Of a stretch of DNA of 64,000 nt, positions 7,796 through 15,827 are shown one piece after another. The DNA is taken from NCBI GenBank assembly GCA_015056865.1, contig SVFM01000009.1:1-64000 (forward strand), given 5' to 3'. Position 1 is the stretch's first letter. Each line of letters starts with the position of its first letter. The translations under genes and the position numbers were made by a program. The notes under the pieces were generated by a model. It did not search any database, was not told where the DNA came from, and saw only the letters and a list, made by a program, of their open reading frames with translations. The DNA comes from Lachnospiraceae bacterium. GTDB lineage: Bacteria; Bacillota; Clostridia; Lachnospirales; Lachnospiraceae.

Positions 7796-8347
7796 ATTCA
7801 GCACGCTGTTGCAGCCTACCTCCACATTGTCCCCCAGCATGGCCCCCACTTTTTTCATCCCAGTCTCCAAACGCGTCTCTCCGGCCTTGATCACCACCAG
7901 TGTCTTATCGCTCTTTACATTGGAGGTAATGGAACCGGCTCCCATATGTGCTTTATATCCCAGGATACTGTCCCCAACATAATTATAATGAGGCACCTGA
8001 ACCTTATCAAAAAGCACCACATTTTTCAGCTCTGTGGAGTTTCCTACCACCGCACCTTTTCCTACGATGGCATTGCCCCTGATAAAGGCGCAGTGTCTGA
8101 TCTCAGCCTCCTCATCCACAATAAGAGGACCATTCAAGCTGGCTGTGGGGGCTACTTTTGCACTTTTGGCAATCCAGATATCCTCACCGATCTTATCAAA
8201 CTTCTCGTCGGGAAGCGTCTTGCCAATCTGCAATATAAATTCATGAATATCCGGCAACGCCTGCCAAGGATATGTTTTCCCTTCAAAGAGATCTGCTGCA
8301 ATGGTCTTGGTCAAATCATACAGGTTGGTTATTTTTAATTGTTCCAT
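7682..8347 (-). CDS. Left-handed beta-helix (hexapeptide repeat) protein, sugar-nucleotide acyltransferase-like
   Basis: 221 residues from ATG 8347, chosen because GGAG stands seven bases before it; the ATG two codons earlier is too close. Residues ~65-215 carry hexapeptide turns (ENIWIAKSAKVAPTASL-like, GNAIVGKGAVVGNSTEL, MLGDNVEVGCNSVLNPGTV) typical of the C-terminal trimeric helix of GlmU-like and other acyltransferases or nucleotidyltransferases. There is no pyrophosphorylase domain, so it is a stand-alone helix with a short helical N terminus. Its start overlaps the topB stop by 32 bases, so it ends the asd-topB unit. Its own 3' end is duplicated at 5581-5694. Confidence 0.78.
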   Translation of the reverse strand: MEQLKITNLYDLTKTIAADLFEGKTYPWQALPDIHEFILQIGKTLPDEKFDKIGEDIWIAKSAKVAPTASLNGPLIVDEEAEIRHCAFIRGNAIVGKGAVVGNSTELKNVVLFDKVQVPHYNYVGDSILGYKAHMGAGSITSNVKSDKTLVVIKAGETRLETGMKKVGAMLGDNVEVGCNSVLNPGTVLGRESNIYPTSCVRGYVPEKSIYKKQGEIILKE

Positions 8348-11300
8348 TTTCATTCTCCTTTTTATAATCATGCTGTTCAAAATCAAATCGGATACTGCCT
8401 TCCTCCAGCTTAAGATAAGCATCAAAGGTATTTCCTGCCTTGGAAACAAAGCCTGACACCTTCTCCTTGGTGCGTCCGTCCCGGATCAGTTCGCCAATGA
8501 TCTCGGGAGATAGATCCACCTGCGCCACCATGCGATGCAACCTGAAACCACACCCGCACTCATAGTACCACTGACCTTTTTGAAGTTTCTGACCACATTT
8601 CGGACAGGCAATCTCCGTAGCCTCAGGTTCGGGTCTTTCGGGAAAAGCAAAGACAACCTTTCCTTCCTCCAGTTTCAAAAATGCATCAAATCTAGAACCG
8701 GATTTTGATTTGAATCCGGATATCACTTTCGTCTGTCCATTTTGTAGCAGTGCTTTTACATCTGAAACTTTCAGTTTCACACCTGCGATCTTGCCAATCA
8801 CAAATCTGCAGCTTGCCTCATCCTCCTTGGAATAATTGCCGCAGCCGTAACCAAAAGGGGTCTGAACGATCTCTCCTCCGCACAAGGGACAGGACACATC
8901 TTTCAGTTTCTTGGCCTCCACACTTTCAAAATCAAAGACAACCCCATGCTTTCCATCCTCTCGTTTCTCCAGTTTCAAACAGGCGTCAAATTTTTTCTTG
9001 TTTTTAGAAGTAAATCCACGGATGGTGGATGTGCGTCCTCCGGTCAGCAGTTCCTTTACATTTGCTGCAGTTAAATTTTTACCCGCGATAGTTCCGATGA
9101 AAAACCGGCAGCTTTCCGGGTCCTCCTGATTGAAATTAGCACAGCCATATCCAAAAGACTTGATCTCTACCGCTCCGCCGCAGTCCGGACAGACCACACC
9201 GTCCAACACTTCGGGAGGTATGTCCGTAAAGTCAAACCGGACCTCTTTCTTTCCTTCCTCGGATGCGACGATGGCTAATCTGGCCCGAAACTTCTTTTTA
9301 TCCTTAGACACAAAGCCACTCAAAACATCGGTCTTGCCCTTTTCCAACAGCTGTTCCACTTCCTCTTCTTTCAGATCCCGGCCTGCAATCGTACCTATGG
9401 CAAACTTACAACCGCTGCCATCCTTTTTATAATTAGAACATCCATAACCGAAGGGCGTTGTTTCGATCAGTCCGTCGCAGAAAGGACATTTTCCCCTCAG
9501 ACGCTTTCTGGCTGCGATCCCCTTTCCGTTCTTGCCTGCAAAGGGCCTGATCTTCTCCGTCAGATCCTCCAGCAGATTCTGATCGATCATGGACAAGGTC
9601 TCCCTGCGGATAAAATCCTCCAGCTTGGCCCGATAATCTCCCATGTCAACCGTTCCTTTGGTAATACCGTCCAAACCTTTCTCCCAGGATGCCGTCATCT
9701 TGGGATTTAAAAGCTGAGGCACGGTCATGTTGACCACCTCATATACCATCTCACCCAGATTTTCCGGTGTCAAAATCTGGGTCTTTTTATTGAGATTCAA
9801 ATAACCGATGCGCACCAGTTTCTTGATGATCTCTGCCCTGGTTGCAGAAGTTCCGATGCCTGAACCTTTGATCTGAGCCCGCAGCTCCTCGTCCTCGATC
9901 AACTGTCCCGCATTCTCCATGGCCAGCACCATAGAACCGGAAGTGTATCTTTTGGGCGGAGAAGTCTTGCCTTCTCTGATCTGCAAGGCGTGCACATTGA
10001 CCACATCGCCGGGCTTTAACACTTCCGACATCTGTAATAGCATTCGGCCACTCTTCTCATTCAGGTTCTCATTTTCCCGGCCGTCCTCACTGTAAGTGGT
10101 TCCTGCACCACCTGCAACTTCCAGATATCCCGGCTCCTTTAACACCTTGGCACTGGCAAAAAAACATTCCTTCTGGATTCCAACCGTCATCTTTACCACT
10201 GAGTAAATTGCCGGAGGATAAAAGATGCTCAAAAATCTGCGCACGATCAGATCATAAACCTTGCGCTGTATCTCATTTAGCTTTCCCACTGCGCCGGTCT
10301 GACCGGTTGGAATAATGGCATAGTGGTCTGTCACCTTAGAATCGTCTGTATAAAAGGAATTTGCCAGCCCCCGATACAAACCATCTTTTAGGATTTTTTC
10401 CGTAAATTCTTTGGTTGGTCCGTACCCTTTCAGGCCATTTAAGTTTTTTGTTATGACCTTGGCCACTGCCGAAGACAACACTCTTGCATCGGTTCTGGGA
10501 TAAGTGGTCAGCTTCATCTCATATAAGTCCTGGGCGGCCTGCAAAGCCTCATCAGGACTGATCTTAAAGCGCTTGGAACATTCTGCCTGCAGTTCTGCTA
10601 GATTAAAAAGCAAGGGAGCTTTCTTTTTGGAGATGGATTTTTCCAGCTCCTTTACCACCCCCTTATTGCCTTCCAGGTCCTGCTGTAACTTTTCTGCATC
10701 CTCACGCTTCTTAAATCCATTTTCACGGTATAAAAGAGGAGAGCTAAAATAGGCCGATGTTTCCACGGCCTTCCACTCTCCCTCTATTCCTGCGTCTGTA
10801 AAGCTTCCCACAAGACGATAAAAGGGAGTCTCCGTAAAATTACGGATTTCCCTTTCCCTGATCACCACCATGCCAAGAACACAGGTCATCACCCTGCCCA
10901 CAGCAATCGCCGTATAGCTTTCCGTCCCTGCTGTATCATTCAGAAGCCGACCGTATTTCACAGACATGACTCTGGAAAAATTGATACCCATGGCGTAATC
11001 TTCAATGGTACGCATGATACCGCTCTTTCCCAGATTGGCATAGTCGGACATAGGTCTGGCTTCCCGGATGCCCCGCAAAATCTCCTCCTCCGTCTGGGAA
11101 TCGATCCATACGCGCAGTTCCTCCATACCGGGTCGTACTCCGCCAAAATTGCGGATATTCTCCTCAATGGTCTGTCCTTCCTTCCCCGCATCTCCTGCCC
11201 AGTATACCTTGTCAATATCCTGACGATATAACAGCCGGTGCACTATATCATATTGCTTTCTGACGCTTTCTATTACATCATATTTATAGACGTCCGGCAG

Positions 11301-11507
11301 AAACGGAAGATCTGCCAGACGCCATTTTTTGTACTTCTCATCATACATTTCCGGATAAACCATCTCCACCAGATGTCCCACGCACCAGGTGATCACATAA
11401 TCGCTGTTCTCCAGATATCCGTCATTTCTGCCGGACACCTTAAGGACTGCCGCAAATTCTCTGGCTACAGAAGGTTTCTCCGTGATAATAAGTGCTTTTG
11501 CCACCAT
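8316..11507 (-). CDS. topB: DNA topoisomerase III with four C-terminal zinc/crypt repeats
   Basis: 1063 residues. The Toprim domain opens the protein (ITEKPSVAREF), the catalytic tyrosine lies in TTYPRTDARVLS, and type IA blocks such as GSGIGTSATRAEII follow. Type IA enzymes pass single strands to decatenate and relax negative supercoils. The C-terminal ~400 residues consist of four repeats of about 95 residues, each starting with a C-x-x-C pair (CPFCDG, CPDCGG, CPLCGG, CPKCGQ) and ending with a conserved SGF-(V/T/K)-SK segment, the Toprim_Crpt type. A standard topB is about 700 residues, so this is an expanded form. Ribosome site GAGGTAA; nine bases after asd. Confidence 0.92.
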   Translation of the reverse strand: MVAKALIITEKPSVAREFAAVLKVSGRNDGYLENSDYVITWCVGHLVEMVYPEMYDEKYKKWRLADLPFLPDVYKYDVIESVRKQYDIVHRLLYRQDIDKVYWAGDAGKEGQTIEENIRNFGGVRPGMEELRVWIDSQTEEEILRGIREARPMSDYANLGKSGIMRTIEDYAMGINFSRVMSVKYGRLLNDTAGTESYTAIAVGRVMTCVLGMVVIREREIRNFTETPFYRLVGSFTDAGIEGEWKAVETSAYFSSPLLYRENGFKKREDAEKLQQDLEGNKGVVKELEKSISKKKAPLLFNLAELQAECSKRFKISPDEALQAAQDLYEMKLTTYPRTDARVLSSAVAKVITKNLNGLKGYGPTKEFTEKILKDGLYRGLANSFYTDDSKVTDHYAIIPTGQTGAVGKLNEIQRKVYDLIVRRFLSIFYPPAIYSVVKMTVGIQKECFFASAKVLKEPGYLEVAGGAGTTYSEDGRENENLNEKSGRMLLQMSEVLKPGDVVNVHALQIREGKTSPPKRYTSGSMVLAMENAGQLIEDEELRAQIKGSGIGTSATRAEIIKKLVRIGYLNLNKKTQILTPENLGEMVYEVVNMTVPQLLNPKMTASWEKGLDGITKGTVDMGDYRAKLEDFIRRETLSMIDQNLLEDLTEKIRPFAGKNGKGIAARKRLRGKCPFCDGLIETTPFGYGCSNYKKDGSGCKFAIGTIAGRDLKEEEVEQLLEKGKTDVLSGFVSKDKKKFRARLAIVASEEGKKEVRFDFTDIPPEVLDGVVCPDCGGAVEIKSFGYGCANFNQEDPESCRFFIGTIAGKNLTAANVKELLTGGRTSTIRGFTSKNKKKFDACLKLEKREDGKHGVVFDFESVEAKKLKDVSCPLCGGEIVQTPFGYGCGNYSKEDEASCRFVIGKIAGVKLKVSDVKALLQNGQTKVISGFKSKSGSRFDAFLKLEEGKVVFAFPERPEPEATEIACPKCGQKLQKGQWYYECGCGFRLHRMVAQVDLSPEIIGELIRDGRTKEKVSGFVSKAGNTFDAYLKLEEGSIRFDFEQHDYKKENENGTIKNNQPV

Positions 11508-11516
11508 TTACCTCGC

Positions 11517-12602
11517 TTACTTTTTGGTGATATATCCCTGAGCTTTCAAAAGTTCTGCACACAAGATCGCACCGCCTGCAGCGCCTCTTACAGTGTTGTG
11601 AGACAGACCTACAAACTTAAAGTCATACACATTGTCCTCGCGCACACGACCAACGCTGACACCCATGCCGTTCTCATAGTCTACATCAGCCTTCACCTGA
11701 GGACGATTGTCCTCCTCCAGATACTGAATAAACTGCTTAGGCGCACTGGGAAGCTCCAGCTCCTGAGGTACCCCCTTAAAGCTTCTCAGCTTTTCAATGA
11801 GCTGCTCCTTGGTGGGTTTCTTTCTGAATTTTACAAATACCGCTGCTGTATGACCGTCCTGTACAGGCACACGGATGCACTGGCAAGTGATCACAGGAGA
11901 AGTTGCAGGAACGATCACACCATCCTTGATCTCACCCCAGATACGCAGGGGCTCCTTCTCAGACTTCTCTTCCTCACCGCCGATATAAGGGATGATATTC
12001 TCTACCATCTCAGGCCAATCCTTAAAGGTCTTGCCTGCGCCGGAAATTGCCTGATAAGTTGTTGCAACCACCTCATAAGGCTCAAACTCTTTCCATGCTG
12101 TCAAAACAGGCGCATAGCTTTGGATAGAGCAGTTAGGCTTTACAGCCACAAATCCTCTGGTGGTACCCAGACGTTTCTTCTGGAAGTCAATCACCTTCAT
12201 GTGCTCGGGATTGATCTCCGGAACCACCATGGGAACATCAGGCGTCCATCTGTGGGCACTGTTGTTGGACACAACAGGAGTCTCCGTCTTGGCATAAGCA
12301 TCCTCGATGGCTCTGATTTCTTCTTTCGTCATGTCAACTGCACTGAATACAAAATCCACTTCAGATGCAACCTTTTCCACCTGGGTTACATCCATAACAA
12401 CAATATCTTTTACTGCTTCCGGCATGGGCTTTGGCATCTTCCAGCGATCACCTACTGCCTCAGCATAGGTCTTGCCTGCTGATCTGGGGCTTGCTGCAAT
12501 CGTTGTCACCTCGAACCAGGGATGTCCCTCCAGCAGAGAAATAAATCTCTGTCCTACCATACCGGTACCGCCTAAAATACCTACTTTTAATTTGTCACAC
12601 AT
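11517..12602 (-). CDS. asd: Aspartate-semialdehyde dehydrogenase
   Basis: 361 residues from ATG 12602, which has AGGAG seven bases upstream, unlike the more distant in-frame ATG at 12623. The NADP-binding opening GILGGTGMVGQRF, the catalytic cysteine in KPNCSIQSY and the late histidine region (SPVITCQCIRVPVQDGHT) are all present. It makes aspartate semialdehyde for lysine, threonine, methionine and cell-wall diaminopimelate. It resembles the archaeal/fungal-type subgroup by length and motif spacing. It leads the asd-topB-hexapeptide unit, and its promoter overlaps the end of argH. Confidence 0.95.
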   Translation of the reverse strand: MCDKLKVGILGGTGMVGQRFISLLEGHPWFEVTTIAASPRSAGKTYAEAVGDRWKMPKPMPEAVKDIVVMDVTQVEKVASEVDFVFSAVDMTKEEIRAIEDAYAKTETPVVSNNSAHRWTPDVPMVVPEINPEHMKVIDFQKKRLGTTRGFVAVKPNCSIQSYAPVLTAWKEFEPYEVVATTYQAISGAGKTFKDWPEMVENIIPYIGGEEEKSEKEPLRIWGEIKDGVIVPATSPVITCQCIRVPVQDGHTAAVFVKFRKKPTKEQLIEKLRSFKGVPQELELPSAPKQFIQYLEEDNRPQVKADVDYENGMGVSVGRVREDNVYDFKFVGLSHNTVRGAAGGAILCAELLKAQGYITKK

Positions 12603-12635
12603 ACCATATCTCCTCTTTTTCATTTATTTCTATTT

Positions 12636-12663
12636 ATTATAATCATTTATAAGCTAACGTCAA
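12636..12663 (-). promoter_or_regulatory. Sigma-70-type promoter for asd, overlapping the argH stop codon
   Basis: On the minus strand TTGACG (12663-12658), a 16-base spacer and TATAAT (12641-12636). The -35 hexamer includes the argH TGA stop. The -10 lies about 33 bases before the asd start, so asd can be transcribed independently of argH. Confidence 0.7.
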
Positions 12664-14042
12664 GACTCAAGTTCCAGATATTTTCGATTGATTTCCAAAA
12701 CCTTTTCCATCGCCTCCGCTCCCGGCGCTCCCAGTGTCAGACGTTTTTCCACACAGGTCTTTAAGCTGATGGCCTCATAAATATCCTCCTGGAATATCTC
12801 ACTGATACTCTGCAGTTCTTCCAGGCTGAGCGCATCAATACTGGTATCCTTGTCAATACAGTAAAGCACCAGTCTGCCGATGATACCGTGGGCATCCCGG
12901 AAGGGTACACCCTTGTTGACCAGATAATCTGCAGCATCCGTGGCATTGGTAAAGCCGTTTACCGCACTCCTTGCCATCACATCTGTCCGAAACTTCATGG
13001 TAGAGATCATGCCTGTAAAGAGCGTCAGACAATCGGCTGCTGTATCCATGGCATCAAAGGACAGTTCCTTATCCTCCTGCATATCCTTATTATACGCAAG
13101 GGGGATTCCTTTCATGGTGGTAAGCAGAGACATCAGCGCACCGTAAACACGGCCTGTTTTACCACGCACCAGTTCTGCGATATCCGGATTCTTCTTCTGG
13201 GGCATGATACTGCTTCCTGTAGAATAAGCATCGTCTATCTCCACAAATTGATATTCGTTGGAGTTCCAGATAATGATCTCCTCGGAAAAACGGCTCAGAT
13301 GCATCATCATGGTAGAGAGAGCCGCCAAAAACTCGATTAGATAGTCTCTGTCTGATACAGAATCCATACTGTTTAAGGTAGGACCCGCAAAACCAAGCAG
13401 CTGCGCGGTATACTCCCTGTCCAGAGGATAAGTGGTGCCAGCCAGCGCACCTGCACCAAGGGGGCAATAATTCATACGCTCATAAATATCCTGAAGTCTG
13501 CTCCTGTCCCGCTTAAACATTTCGAAATAAGCACCGAAATGGTGAGCCAAGGTAGTTGGCTGAGCCTTCTGCAAATGGGTGAATCCCGGCATATAGGTAT
13601 GAAGATTTTCCTCCATCACCTTATGGATAGCCAAAAGCAGTTCCTTTACAAGACCATCGATCAAAGTCACCTTCTCTCTGGTATAAAGACGCATGTCCAG
13701 TGCAACCTGATCATTTCGGCTGCGCCCCGTGTGAAGCTTCTTACCTGCATCACCGATCCGCTGGATCAGTTCCGCCTCCACAAAGCTGTGCACATCCTCC
13801 TTGGTCTCATCCACGATCAGAGCGCCGCTCTCCACATCCTTCAGAATGGATCTTAGGCCGCTGATGATAGACTCCTTCTCCTGACAGGTAATGATCCCCT
13901 GTTTCCCCAACATGTCCGCATGGGCAATACTGCCTGCAATGTCCTGAGGAAGCAGCTTTTTATCAAAACTGATCGAAGCATTAAAATCATATACTAACTG
14001 GTCGGTTTCCTTCGTAAAACGACCGCCCCACAACTGTGCCAT
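12660..14042 (-). CDS. argH: Argininosuccinate lyase
   Basis: 460 residues from ATG 14042, behind GGAGGTGCTTAAT. The fumarase/aspartase-superfamily signature GSSIMPQKKNPDIAE is present, with the flexible loop around the catalytic serine, and HTGRSRNDQVALD early in the protein. It splits argininosuccinate into arginine and fumarate, the last step of arginine synthesis. argG is not in the window. It is transcribed divergently from the ABC importer genes at 14189. Confidence 0.96.
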   Translation of the reverse strand: MAQLWGGRFTKETDQLVYDFNASISFDKKLLPQDIAGSIAHADMLGKQGIITCQEKESIISGLRSILKDVESGALIVDETKEDVHSFVEAELIQRIGDAGKKLHTGRSRNDQVALDMRLYTREKVTLIDGLVKELLLAIHKVMEENLHTYMPGFTHLQKAQPTTLAHHFGAYFEMFKRDRSRLQDIYERMNYCPLGAGALAGTTYPLDREYTAQLLGFAGPTLNSMDSVSDRDYLIEFLAALSTMMMHLSRFSEEIIIWNSNEYQFVEIDDAYSTGSSIMPQKKNPDIAELVRGKTGRVYGALMSLLTTMKGIPLAYNKDMQEDKELSFDAMDTAADCLTLFTGMISTMKFRTDVMARSAVNGFTNATDAADYLVNKGVPFRDAHGIIGRLVLYCIDKDTSIDALSLEELQSISEIFQEDIYEAISLKTCVEKRLTLGAPGAEAMEKVLEINRKYLELES

Positions 14043-14188
14043 ATTAAGCACCTCCGCTCTAAAATAATCTGAGAATCATAGTACCATATTTTACGAATGG
14101 ATGCAATAATTTACCGCCTCAAATCTACACCAATCTCCCTGCCTATTCATAAAATAACTATATAATTTATGGAAGGAAGGAATTAAAT

Positions 14189-14959
14189 TTGAAGTCTCCG
14201 ATCCTGACACTGAAAAACATTGGCTTTTCCTATCACAGCATTCAGGCACAGACACCTGCACTGCACAATATTTCCTTTCACATAAACGAAGGAGAATTTG
14301 TAGCTGTCGTAGGCCCCAGCGGCTGCGGCAAATCCACACTCCTCTCCATCATTGCCGGGCTCCTTGCCCCAGAGGAAGGCACCATATCTTTTTCCAATCC
14401 GGACGGTTCTTTGGCCTATCCCCGTGTAGGATATATGCTGCAGAGAGATCACCTGTTTGAATGGAGAACTATCTACCAAAATGCCATACTTGGCCTTGAA
14501 ATCGGCAAAAAAATGACCGAAGAAAATCGGCAATATGTATTGCAGCTTTTAGAGGATTATGATCTGCTTCCTTTTAAAGACAAACGCCCCAGTGAATTGT
14601 CCGGCGGTATGAAACAACGGGCAGCCCTGATCCGTACCTTGGCCACCAATCCTCAGCTGCTTCTTCTGGATGAGCCCTTCAGCGCCTTGGATTATCAGAC
14701 CAGACTCAATGTCTCTGCTGATATCTGCCGCATTATCCGTAGTCAAAAGAAAACCGCCTTGCTCATCACCCACGATTTGTCAGAAGCTATCAGCCTGGCT
14801 GACCGGATCATTGTCCTGACCAAACGCCCTGCCACGGTAAAAATGGAGGTAGATATTCACTTGACCATCCAGGGAGAAAGCTCACTTGCAGCAAGAAACG
14901 CTCCGGAGTTTCAATATTATTTCAATTTATTATGGGAGGCATTGTCAAATGAAGCATAA
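14189..14959 (+). CDS. ABC importer ATPase (nitrate/sulfonate/riboflavin-precursor type)
   Basis: 256 residues; start TTG at 14189 behind GGAAGGAA, no better ATG nearby. Walker A GPSGCGKST, signature LSGGMKQRAAL, Walker B LLLLDEPFSALD and the H-loop ITHDLSEA are all intact. The family is that of SsuB/TauB/ThiZ importers. The ATPase overlaps the following permease by 11 bases. No binding protein is encoded next to the pair, so the substrate cannot be read off; the solute-binding subunit must be elsewhere or shared. TATAAT at 14161-14166 may be its -10. Confidence 0.85.
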   Translation: MKSPILTLKNIGFSYHSIQAQTPALHNISFHINEGEFVAVVGPSGCGKSTLLSIIAGLLAPEEGTISFSNPDGSLAYPRVGYMLQRDHLFEWRTIYQNAILGLEIGKKMTEENRQYVLQLLEDYDLLPFKDKRPSELSGGMKQRAALIRTLATNPQLLLLDEPFSALDYQTRLNVSADICRIIRSQKKTALLITHDLSEAISLADRIIVLTKRPATVKMEVDIHLTIQGESSLAARNAPEFQYYFNLLWEALSNEA

Positions 14960-15767
14960 AAAGCCAAAACCGGAACTTACCCGCCAGGAAGAATATGTGA
15001 AAAAACACCGTCGGTACCACCACCAGATCACCTGGTCCCGGATGATCATATTTTTTCTTTTTATCGGACTTTGGGAATGTTCCGCCAATCTGGGCTGGAT
15101 CGACAGTTTCTTCTTTTCCAGCCCCTCTAGGGTAATCCTTTGCCTGAAGGATCTTTTGCTCGAAAAGTCCCTGATATCTCACATTGGTATTACCTTTTTG
15201 GAGACACTGATCAGTTTCTTATTGGTCATTGGTCTTGGGCTATTGATCGCCACACTGCTATGGCACTCGCACAAAGTATCCGAGATCATGGAGCCTTACC
15301 TGGTCATACTGAATAGTCTGCCAAAATCTGCCCTAGCTCCACTGTTTATTGTGTGGCTGGGGACCGGAACCACAACCATTATCGTGGCCGGTATCTCTGT
15401 GGCGATCTTTGGCTCCATTATCAGCCTCTACACCGGCTTTAAACAAGTGGACGGCGAAAAGATCACCCTGATATACACCTTGGGCGGTACACGCAAAGAT
15501 GCCTTCTGTAAAGTAGTACTTCCCGGTTCCATTCCCACCATATTAAGCACCATGAAGGTGAACATCGGTCTGGCCCTTGTAGGTGTGATCATCGGTGAGT
15601 TTCTGGCAGCCAGACGAGGACTGGGATACCTGATCATTTACGGCTCTCAGGTATTTCAGTTGGATATGGTGATCACAAGCATCTTATTGCTTTGTATCAT
15701 GGCCTTTGGTCTATATAAAGCTATCCAGTTCGCAGAACACAAAATGAAGGTACAATTGAAGCTTTAA
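14949..15767 (+). CDS. ABC importer permease, SsuC/TauC-like
   Basis: 272 residues from ATG 14949, which overlaps the ATPase stop, giving translational coupling. After a charged N terminus (~30 residues) there are about six membrane helices, with the permease coupling loop EAA-like motif around GGTRKDAFCKVVLPGSIPTIL. This is the BPD-transporter family that imports sulfonates, taurine, nitrate or thiamine precursors. It is the last gene of a two-gene unit, with a hairpin 12 bases after its stop. As noted for the ATPase, the periplasmic-type binding lipoprotein is missing locally. Confidence 0.85.
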   Translation: MKHKKPKPELTRQEEYVKKHRRYHHQITWSRMIIFFLFIGLWECSANLGWIDSFFFSSPSRVILCLKDLLLEKSLISHIGITFLETLISFLLVIGLGLLIATLLWHSHKVSEIMEPYLVILNSLPKSALAPLFIVWLGTGTTTIIVAGISVAIFGSIISLYTGFKQVDGEKITLIYTLGGTRKDAFCKVVLPGSIPTILSTMKVNIGLALVGVIIGEFLAARRGLGYLIIYGSQVFQLDMVITSILLLCIMAFGLYKAIQFAEHKMKVQLKL

Positions 15768-15778
15768 TCTCTAAAACA

Positions 15779-15809
15779 ACAGATGGCTGACATTTCTGCC
15801 AGCCACTGT
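15779..15809. terminator. Hairpin between convergent permease and NhaC genes
   Basis: ACAG-TGGCTG (15779-15789, one bulged A) pairs with CAGCCA-CTGT (15800-15809) around a ten-base loop. It lies between two converging stops. No T-run follows on either strand, so it is a weak candidate. Confidence 0.4.
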
Positions 15810-15827
15810 CTACATATCTTATTCTTC

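Noticed and set aside
11238..12482. 414-codon plus-strand frame opposite topB and asd
   Set aside because: Straddles both genes' coding strands and lacks any motif; antisense shadow.
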